This document shows positions 1 through 5,051 of a DNA stretch of 6,075 nucleotides, piece after piece. This DNA comes from Aquamicrobium sp. (GTDB lineage Bacteria > Pseudomonadota > Alphaproteobacteria > Rhizobiales > Rhizobiaceae), in assembly GCA_014860725.1 (NCBI GenBank), contig JACZJD010000528.1, positions 1-6,075 on the forward strand. The letters are read 5' to 3'. The notes under the pieces are model-generated. The model ran no database searches. It saw only the letters and a program-made list of their open reading frames with translations, and had not been told where the DNA came from. The stretch's first letter is position 1. The number at the start of each line of letters is the position of its first letter. The translations under genes and the position numbers were made by a program.

Positions 1-75
1 GTCGGGCACGGCCGGGTTCAAGGCTTGCGATGCGATCCTGAAGTGCGCCAGCGCGAGGACCGGGCCGTGCCCGAC
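1..75. repeat. 13-nt inverted repeat at the left edge
   Basis: Bases 1-13 (GTCGGGCACGGCC) are the exact reverse complement of bases 63-75, separated by 49 nt. The left arm begins at the first base of the window, so it may extend further left. The stretch between the arms shows no convincing coding signal. I read it as part of the same intergenic repeat-rich segment as the hairpin at 91-134. It could also be the edge of a larger palindromic or mobile unit. The arm match is seen directly; any biological role is inference. Confidence 0.4.
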
Positions 76-90
76 GATGGTGCGGCCAAT

Positions 91-134
91 GGGTCCCGGC
101 TCTGCGGGCGCTTCGCGCCCTTGGCCGGGATGAC
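91..134. repeat. Palindromic intergenic hairpin element (REP-like, alphaproteobacterial type)
   Basis: A two-part stem-loop is visible. The outer stem pairs 94-100 (TCCCGGC) with 124-130 (GCCGGGA). The inner stem pairs 106-111 (GGGCGC) with 115-120 (GCGCCC) around a TTC loop, with a small asymmetric internal loop between the two. The wording GGGTCCCGGCTC...GGCCGGGATGACG resembles palindromic units that recur in intergenic regions of many alphaproteobacterial genomes, from memory and not checked. No T-run follows, so it is a poor intrinsic terminator for either strand. Positions 135-262 otherwise show nothing beyond the ribosome-binding site of the next gene. Confidence 0.5.
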
Positions 135-262
135 GCGGGGGAGGTGTCCCGCCATAGGCGATTGCTGCGGGAAAAGACGGCGGCCGGACAGAGGCGGCGC
201 GGGGCCTCGCGGCCTTTCGCAACCGGAGGCCTTCCGCTAATCATGTCGGCGGGAGGCCGCAC

Positions 263-895
263 ATGGATCAGATCGTCTTTCTCGACTATGCGGGCGTGGC
301 GGTCTTCGCCGCCACGGGCGCGCTGTCGGCCTCGCGCAAGGAGCTCGACTTCATCGGCTTCCTGTTCCTCGCCGGCGTCACCGGCGTCGGCGGCGGCACG
401 GTGCGCGACCTGATCCTCGGCGTGCCGGTGTTCTGGGTCGCCAACCACGACTATCTCGCGGTCTGCGCCGCCATGGCGGTAATCGTCTACGTCACCGCCC
501 ACCTGATCGAATCGCGCTACCGCCTGCTGCTGTGGCTCGACGCGGTCGGGCTCGCCGCCTACTGCGTCTACGGCGCGTGGAAGGGGCTGGTGGTGACCGG
601 CTCGGCGCCGGTGGCAATCGTCATGGGGCTCCTGACGGCGACGCTGGGCGGCATATTGCGCGACCAGCTCGCGGGCGAGCCCTCGGTGCTGATGCGGCGG
701 GAAATCTACGTGACGGCGGCGATGGCCGGCGCGGTCACCTTCGCCGTGCTCGACATCGCCGGCCTGCCGCTGCTGGCGGCGGCGATTCCGGCGTTCCTCG
801 CCGCCTTCGCGATCCGGGCGGGCGCGATCCGCTACGGCTGGTCGATCCCGCCCTATCGCGGCAGGCCGGGCCGGCGGCCGGAGGACATCACATGA
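263..895 (+). CDS. Trimeric intracellular cation channel (TRIC/UPF0126, YicG-like) family membrane protein
   Basis: This 210-residue inner-membrane protein is full length for the UPF0126/TRIC family, whose prokaryotic members form homotrimeric monovalent cation channels. The family's two tandem repeats are clear. Repeat 1 has DYAGVAVFAATGA (8-20) and GVGGGTVRD (41-49). Repeat 2 has LDAVGLAAYCVYGA (92-105) and TLGGILRDQLAGE (127-139). Each glycine-rich GG..RD segment is a hallmark kinked helix. About seven hydrophobic segments span residues 5-190, followed by a basic cytoplasmic-type tail. The start is fixed by GGGAGG at 251-256, six bases before the ATG. It is the only plus-strand gene in the window, and its last 8 nt overlap the end of the adenosine kinase gene tail to tail. 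The physiological ion and role in bacteria are not certain. Some databases name the family glycine or amino-acid related, so I leave the symbol empty. Confidence 0.93.
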   Translation: MDQIVFLDYAGVAVFAATGALSASRKELDFIGFLFLAGVTGVGGGTVRDLILGVPVFWVANHDYLAVCAAMAVIVYVTAHLIESRYRLLLWLDAVGLAAYCVYGAWKGLVVTGSAPVAIVMGLLTATLGGILRDQLAGEPSVLMRREIYVTAAMAGAVTFAVLDIAGLPLLAAAIPAFLAAFAIRAGAIRYGWSIPPYRGRPGRRPEDIT

Positions 896-1880
896 GGCCG
901 GCCTGCTCGGCCTCCTGCCTGAGGTTCTGGCGCGGGCGCGGGCCGACCTGCGCGATGACCAGCCCCGCGGCGAGCGAACCCAGCGCGCCGCAATCGGCAA
1001 GGCCGCGGCCGGCCGTGTAGCCGGCGAGGAAGCCGGCGGCATAGAGGTCGCCGGCGCCGGTCGTGTCCACCACCGCCTCGACGGGCGCGGCGGCGATCTC
1101 GACCGTCTCGGCGCCGCGCACCGCGACCGAGCCCTTTTCCGAGCGGGTGACGGCGGCGAGCCGGCAATCGTTGCGGATCGCGTCCAGCCCCGCCTCGAAG
1201 GAGGCGGTCTCGTAGAGCGACTTCAGCTCGCTCTCGTTGGCGAAGACGATGTCGACCGTGCCGGAGCGCATGAGCTCGAGGAACTCGCCGCGATAGCGGT
1301 CGACGCAGAACGGGTCGGACAGCGTCATCGCCAACTCGCGGCCGGCGGCGTGCGCCTGCGCGGCGGCAAGGCGGATCGCATCCTTGGCGCGCGGCGGGTC
1401 CCACAGATAGCCCTCGAAATAGGTGACTTTCGCGGCCTCGACCTTGTCCTGCTCCACGTCTTCCGGCCCGAGCTCGACCGAGGCGCCGAGATAGGTGTTC
1501 ATCGAGCGCTCGCCGTCGGGCGTCACGAAGATCATCGAGCGCGCGGTGGGGGCGCCGCCGTCGAGCGGCGCCGAATCGAAGGCGACGCCCTGGGCGCGGA
1601 TGTCGTGGGCGTAGACGCCGCCGAGATGGTCCTTCGCCACCTTGCCGAAATAGGCGGCGCGCGCGCCGAACGAGGCGATGCCGGCGGCGGTGTTGCCGGC
1701 GCTGCCGCCCGAAGCCTCGATGGCCGGGCCCATGCGGGAATAGAGGAGCTCGGCGCGCTCCGCGTCGATCAGGTTCATCGCCCCCTTGATGATGCCGTTG
1801 TCGACCAGGAACGCCTCGTCGCAGCGGGCGATGATGTCGACGATGGCGTTGCCGATGCACAGCACGTCAAACTGGCTCAT
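888..1880 (-). CDS. Adenosine kinase (PfkB/ribokinase family sugar kinase)
   Basis: A 330-residue cytosolic kinase of the PfkB family, predicted to phosphorylate adenosine to AMP in purine salvage. Signature 1 is at 58-80 (GGSAGN followed by a Gly/Ala-rich stretch). Signature 2 is DTTGAGD at 272-278, where D278 is the catalytic base and the GAG forms the anion hole. NESE at 215-218 matches the family's metal/phosphate motif, and TRSEKGS at 245-251 is the usual nucleotide-site strand. The N-terminal FDVLCIGNAIVDI is typical of adenosine-kinase-like members found across alphaproteobacteria. Ribokinase or another PfkB sugar kinase is the main alternative, since substrate choice cannot be read with certainty. 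I chose the ATG at 1880 because GGAGAGG (1890-1884) precedes it and homology begins there. A longer frame to 1925 adds 15 unrelated residues. It lies 85 nt downstream of the isomerase gene, in the same direction. Confidence 0.88.
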   Translation of the reverse strand: MSQFDVLCIGNAIVDIIARCDEAFLVDNGIIKGAMNLIDAERAELLYSRMGPAIEASGGSAGNTAAGIASFGARAAYFGKVAKDHLGGVYAHDIRAQGVAFDSAPLDGGAPTARSMIFVTPDGERSMNTYLGASVELGPEDVEQDKVEAAKVTYFEGYLWDPPRAKDAIRLAAAQAHAAGRELAMTLSDPFCVDRYRGEFLELMRSGTVDIVFANESELKSLYETASFEAGLDAIRNDCRLAAVTRSEKGSVAVRGAETVEIAAAPVEAVVDTTGAGDLYAAGFLAGYTAGRGLADCGALGSLAAGLVIAQVGPRPRQNLRQEAEQAGLM

Positions 1881-1883
1881 GAA

Positions 1884-1890
1884 CCTCTCC
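1884..1890 (-). promoter_or_regulatory. Ribosome-binding site of adenosine kinase, within a possible switchable leader
   Basis: On the minus strand GGAGAGG lies three bases before the ATG at 1880. This supports the shorter start over the one at 1925. The same bases form one arm of a 7-bp hairpin (1886-1892 with 1901-1907), so ribosome access could depend on RNA folding; see the finding on the leader. Confidence 0.6.
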
Positions 1891-1965
1891 GGGAAGCGCG
1901 CCGGAGAACCCCGGCGGTTGGACATGCGCCGGGTTTAACGGCCGAAGCCGCAAATGCAAGCGCGA

Positions 1966-2511
1966 TCAGGCCGCGAGCGCCGGCCCCGCGAACCACGGCG
2001 CCTGCGCATAGAGCCTGAGCCACGGCGTGTAGCGCGGGGCGGCGGCCGCGATGTCGGCGCGCAGCGCGGCGACCTCGCGCCAGCCGAAATCCTGCACCTC
2101 GTCGGGGTCGGGCGAGACCTCGCCCGCGTAGCGGCCGGTGAAGACGTGGACGACCTCGTTCTCCCACAGGCCGGGGCCGACCTGCGCCTCGTAGGCGAAG
2201 AGGCCGGCGAAGGCGAGCGGCAGGGAGATGCCCATCTCCTCGCGCAGGCGGCGCCCCGCGGCCGCGGCCGCCTCCTCGCCGGGGCGCGGATGGGTGCAGC
2301 AGGCGTTGCTCCACAGGCCGGGCGAATGGTACTTCACGGCGCTGCGCCGCTGCAGCAGCATGCGGCCGGCATCGTCGAAGACCAGCACCGAGATGGCGCG
2401 GTGGCGCAGGTTCTTGCGGTGCGCGGCGAGCTTGCCGGCCCGGCCGAGCGGCCGGTCGTCGGCGTCGACCAGGACGACCTGCTCTTCATGCATCGCCGGA
2501 GCGTCCATCAT
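1966..2511 (-). CDS. idi: Isopentenyl-diphosphate delta-isomerase, type 1 (Nudix fold)
   Basis: A 181-residue soluble enzyme that interconverts isopentenyl and dimethylallyl diphosphate, supplying the starter unit for quinone, carotenoid, hopanoid and haem-tail isoprenoids. The active site is intact by comparison with E. coli Idi. SNACCTHP (68-75) carries the catalytic cysteine C72 and metal ligand H74. H31 and H37 match the two N-terminal metal histidines. The Nudix-like helix runs from G78 to G94 (GEE...RRLREEMG). WENE (116-119) supplies acidic E117 and E119. YHSPGLW and the closing TPWLR are also typical, the latter as in Rhodobacter-type enzymes. The ATG at 2511 is only 5 nt past the hemerythrin stop and has no clear Shine-Dalgarno, which suggests translational coupling. 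ATGs at 2508 and 2493 are possible alternatives. An organism that makes IPP and DMAPP through IspH does not strictly need this enzyme. Confidence 0.93.
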   Translation of the reverse strand: MMDAPAMHEEQVVLVDADDRPLGRAGKLAAHRKNLRHRAISVLVFDDAGRMLLQRRSAVKYHSPGLWSNACCTHPRPGEEAAAAAGRRLREEMGISLPLAFAGLFAYEAQVGPGLWENEVVHVFTGRYAGEVSPDPDEVQDFGWREVAALRADIAAAAPRYTPWLRLYAQAPWFAGPALAA

Positions 2512-2516
2512 GCGCG

Positions 2517-2921
2517 TCAATGGTCGTGGGTGCCGAGGCGGTGGTGGAGCCGCGCGTCGTGCGTCTTGAAATGCTCGGTGAACCAGGAATCGAGCCGGCT
2601 CGAAAGCTGCGCCCGCGCACCCTCGGGGTCGGCCTCGTAGCCGTCCATGATGTCGCGGATGTCGTCGAGCAGCTCCTCGTGCGCCGCCTTGTGCTCGGCG
2701 AGCTGGTCGTAGCGGTGCTCGCGCATGAAGCGCTCCTCCAGCGCGAAATGCGCCGAGATGGCGCGGAAGATCTCGCCGAGAAAGGCGGTCACGTCCGGCT
2801 CGCCGGCGCCGGCGAGCAGGGTCTCGTGCACCTCGTTGATCAGCTCGATCATCTCGCGGTGCTCGTGGTCCACGGCTTCGACGCCGACGCTGTAATGGTC
2901 TTTCCACTCGATCAGGGCCAT
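2517..2921 (-). CDS. Bacteriohemerythrin (single-domain O2-binding di-iron protein)
   Basis: A 134-residue single-domain hemerythrin, the usual length for bacterial members, which bind O2 reversibly at a mu-oxo di-iron site. All seven expected iron ligands can be placed: H21 (DHEH), H58 and E62 (HFALE), H77 and H81 (HKAAH), and H117 and D122 (HFKTHD), on four predicted helices. The N-terminal IEWKDHYSVGVEAVDHEH is the typical entry loop. There is no signal peptide or membrane segment, so it should be cytoplasmic. The ATG at 2921 is preceded by AAGGAG six bases upstream; a longer frame to 2978 would run across that site and into the upstream gene's stop region. It follows the 166-residue gene by 31 nt. 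Possible roles are O2 delivery to a respiratory oxidase, O2 or NO sensing, or protection of Fe-S proteins. The neighbours favour a respiratory link but do not prove it. Confidence 0.93.
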   Translation of the reverse strand: MALIEWKDHYSVGVEAVDHEHREMIELINEVHETLLAGAGEPDVTAFLGEIFRAISAHFALEERFMREHRYDQLAEHKAAHEELLDDIRDIMDGYEADPEGARAQLSSRLDSWFTEHFKTHDARLHHRLGTHDH

Positions 2922-2927
2922 GGCTTG

Positions 2928-2933
2928 CTCCTT
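2928..2933 (-). promoter_or_regulatory. Strong Shine-Dalgarno of the hemerythrin gene
   Basis: AAGGAG on the minus strand with a 6-nt spacer to the ATG at 2921. It is the best ribosome-binding site in the window and settles the hemerythrin start against the longer in-frame start at 2978. It may let this gene be translated at a higher level than its coupled upstream neighbours. Confidence 0.75.
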
Positions 2934-2952
2934 CCGGGTTCTCGCAACTGCC

Positions 2953-3453
2953 TCAGTGAAAGACGAAGCCGCCGCCATCGCCGCGGAAGTCTATCACGCG
3001 GTGGTCGGCGGGGCGAAGCTCGACGGTCTTCTCGCCGTGCCAGTTGAAGTCGTCGCCCGGGCGGTCGCGCATGCGCACGACGAGGGCATAGCTGCCGGCG
3101 GGAAGCTCGAAGCGCTGGTTGACGCGCGACGGGCCGTCGCTGGCGATGCCCGACGGCGGCACGCTCGCCTCGTAGACCCGCCGGCCGTCGATCTCGAACT
3201 CGACGGCGATGGGCGGCCGCTCGCGCGGGCATATCTCGGGCCGGCGCATGTTGGGCGGCAGCTTGGCGAGCTCCTCGGGCGTGGCGGCGCGGCAGGCGGC
3301 GCGGCGGTCCGCGCCGTGGTTGAAGGACAGCGTGATCACGCCCATGCCCTCGGGGAGGCTGCGATGGCGCGGCCAGTCGGACAGGCCGACCACGCCCATC
3401 ATGAACAGGGTCAGCACGGCGAACCGCGCAGCCATGCGAAGCGCCTCGCTCAT
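2953..3453 (-). CDS. Conserved-looking membrane-anchored periplasmic protein of unknown function
   Basis: I cannot name this 166-residue protein. It starts with a short basic N-terminus and one hydrophobic helix (about residues 7-24), either a signal anchor or an uncleaved signal sequence, so the rest should face the periplasm. The body is beta-rich: VITLSFNHG (39-47), IAVEFEIDGRRVYEASVPPSG (82-102), RFELPAGSYALVVRMRD (114-130) and a final VIDF strand. The alternation suggests a small beta-sandwich. Cysteines C54 and C75 flank an LPPNMRRPEICPRE stretch and could form a disulfide or bind metal. The ATG overlaps the stop of the cytochrome b fusion (ATGA), and GGAGG at 3465-3461 sits seven bases upstream inside that gene. 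This tight coupling suggests an accessory subunit or assembly partner of the fusion protein. That role is inference from position only. Confidence 0.85.
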   Translation of the reverse strand: MSEALRMAARFAVLTLFMMGVVGLSDWPRHRSLPEGMGVITLSFNHGADRRAACRAATPEELAKLPPNMRRPEICPRERPPIAVEFEIDGRRVYEASVPPSGIASDGPSRVNQRFELPAGSYALVVRMRDRPGDDFNWHGEKTVELRPADHRVIDFRGDGGGFVFH

Positions 3454-5051
3454 GGCTGCGCCTCCATCGTCTCCCCGGCCTGCCGGGCGGCGGCCTCCGC
3501 CTTGGCGGAGGGCCGGAGGCCGGCGGCGAAGGCGGCCTTCTCGGCCTCGTAGCGGCCGGTCTCGAAGGGCGAGGCCCAGATCGTCGCCAGCCTTTCGCGC
3601 GCCACGCGCTTGCGCAGATAGGGGTCGCGCGTGCCGGCGAAGCGCTCCTTGGTCCACTCGACGCCGAGCCGGTTGTAGCAGGTGCTCTCGCTGCAGCCGG
3701 CGACGACGACGCCTTCGGCGAGGTTCCTGCTCAGGATGAAGTCGATGAGCGAGGGCGGGATCATCGCCACGCAGGGGAAGGTGACGACGCCGCCCATGTC
3801 GCCGCCGCCCGCGCCGTGCTCGCAGGCGAGCACGAGGGCGCGCTGCGTGCCGCTGAGCTCGGCGGAGGCGGCGACGACGCTGTCGCGCACCTCGCTGAGC
3901 GGCTGGCCGGGCAGGTCGATGCCGGTCTTCAGATCCTGCTGGCGGCGGAACGGCGTCGAGGACGGGCACGAGCCCATGCAGATGCCGCACGACACGCACA
4001 GGTCGGGATCGACCTCGGCCTGATGCGGGAACGGCTCGCCATCGGTGCGCGGCACCAGCCGGATCGCCTCGTAGGGGCAGTCCTCGACGCAGCGGTTGCA
4101 GCCGTTGCAGTTCGGGAGGTCGACCTCGGCCGCCGGCGCGCGGCGCAGCGGCGGCAGCCACGGCATCGCCGCCAGGATGGTCGAGACGCCGAAGAGCAGC
4201 GCCCACAGGCTCCAGGCGCCCCAGTCCTCGGCCAGCGGATAGAGCGGCAGGTAGAACCAGTCGATGCCGATCTCGGCCGGCACCCGCGTCAGGTCGGCCG
4301 GCCCCTGGCTCAGCGCCGGCTTCCACAGCGACGCCGCCACCAGCGCGGCGAGGACGAGGCCGGCGAGGAGCCGCGGCGGGTTGGTCTTCGGCCGCGAGAT
4401 GCGCTGGATGTGAATCCACATCGCCAGAAGCAGGATCAGCGGCACGGCGATGTGCAGGAAGACGAGCAGCGAGAAGAAGCGACCGGAAAGATGCTCCGGC
4501 GTCAGGAAGTTGCGCGCCAGCGGCTCGCCGAAGATCGGGATCACGTCGAGCAGCTTGGCCGAGACCACGGCGACGTACTGCGCCAGCGCGTCCCAGACCA
4601 GCCAGTAGCCGGTGATGCCCGAGATGTAGAGGAACCAGATCAGCGGGATGCCGGTGAACCACGAGAACCAGCGTGTGCCGCGATAGCGGTCGAGCGAGAA
4701 TTCCCTGAGCAGGTGGAGCACCATGGTGACCACCATCAGGTCGGAGGCGTAGCGGTGCAGGCTGCGCATCACGCCGGCATGATACCAGTGCGGGCCGCTG
4801 ATCCACTCGACCGAGGAGTAGGCGTTGACCACGCCGGTGTCGAAGAAGATGAACAGGTAGACGCCGCTGACCGCCACCACCCAGAACAGAAAGAAGGTGA
4901 TGGTGCCGAGCTGGGCCATCGGGTTGAGCGCCGGCGTGAACAGCCGCTCGCCGCCGCGCTCCAGGAGGTCGAAGCCACGGCGCAGGGCCGCCTTGGCATG
5001 ACGCAGCGGCGGCCAGTCGGGCCGGCGCTCTTCAGTCTTTCCAGCAGTCAC
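3450..5051 (-). CDS. Cytochrome b / 2x[4Fe-4S] ferredoxin / MvhD-like iron-sulfur fusion protein
   Basis: A 533-residue three-part redox protein. Residues about 30-300 form a bc1/b6-type cytochrome b with six helices (48-70, 97-119, 131-153, 192-215, 227-244, 277-299). Haem ligands are H99/H113 on helix B and H200/H214 on helix D, each pair 14 apart. The ef loop carries IDWF (263-266) where canonical proteins have PEWY. Helices G and H are missing. A dicluster ferredoxin follows: C315, C318, C321, C325 and C352, C355, C358, C362. Residues about 405-500 resemble MvhD/FlpD, with C410, C427, C453 and C458 as likely [2Fe-2S] ligands (AGCSESTCYNR). Basic residues in the N-terminus, the B-C and D-E loops and after helix F put the Fe-S domains in the cytoplasm. 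I prefer the GTG at 5051, which gives a GTGA overlap with the SCO stop and has GAGG seven bases upstream. A GTG at 5093 would add 14 residues. Predicted role: electron transfer between quinone and a soluble partner. Confidence 0.9.
   Translation of the reverse strand: MTAGKTEERRPDWPPLRHAKAALRRGFDLLERGGERLFTPALNPMAQLGTITFFLFWVVAVSGVYLFIFFDTGVVNAYSSVEWISGPHWYHAGVMRSLHRYASDLMVVTMVLHLLREFSLDRYRGTRWFSWFTGIPLIWFLYISGITGYWLVWDALAQYVAVVSAKLLDVIPIFGEPLARNFLTPEHLSGRFFSLLVFLHIAVPLILLLAMWIHIQRISRPKTNPPRLLAGLVLAALVAASLWKPALSQGPADLTRVPAEIGIDWFYLPLYPLAEDWGAWSLWALLFGVSTILAAMPWLPPLRRAPAAEVDLPNCNGCNRCVEDCPYEAIRLVPRTDGEPFPHQAEVDPDLCVSCGICMGSCPSSTPFRRQQDLKTGIDLPGQPLSEVRDSVVAASAELSGTQRALVLACEHGAGGGDMGGVVTFPCVAMIPPSLIDFILSRNLAEGVVVAGCSESTCYNRLGVEWTKERFAGTRDPYLRKRVARERLATIWASPFETGRYEAEKAAFAAGLRPSAKAEAAARQAGETMEAQP

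Noticed and set aside
1..150. Open minus-strand frame running off the left edge (...GHGPVLALAHFRIASQ...)
   Set aside because: It looks mildly protein-like, but no ATG, GTG or TTG start is visible in frame near the edge and it passes through the hairpin repeat. Not enough to call a partial gene.
25..413. Two plus-strand open frames (25-240 and 144-413)
   Set aside because: Their translations are Arg-rich and one reads through the palindromic repeat; the second overlaps the channel gene out of frame. No family resemblance.
853..1860. 335-codon minus-strand frame overlapping adenosine kinase
   Set aside because: It is an Arg-rich shift of the PfkB gene and shows no motifs, whereas the other frame has complete kinase signatures.
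1930..1960. Possible sigma-70-like promoter for adenosine kinase (TTGCAT, then TTAAAC)
   Set aside because: The spacer is about 15 nt and the -10 match is poor; too weak to list as a feature.
1966..2907. Long N-terminal extension of IPP isomerase back to 2907
   Set aside because: The extra 132 residues are an Arg/Ala-rich shadow of the hemerythrin gene; homology to Idi begins at about the ATG at 2511.
2953..4806. 617-codon open frame on the minus strand that continues upstream of the 166-residue gene
   Set aside because: Only its last 166 codons look like protein. The upstream part is an out-of-frame Arg/Pro/Ala-rich shadow of the cytochrome b fusion, which has clear motifs in the other frame.
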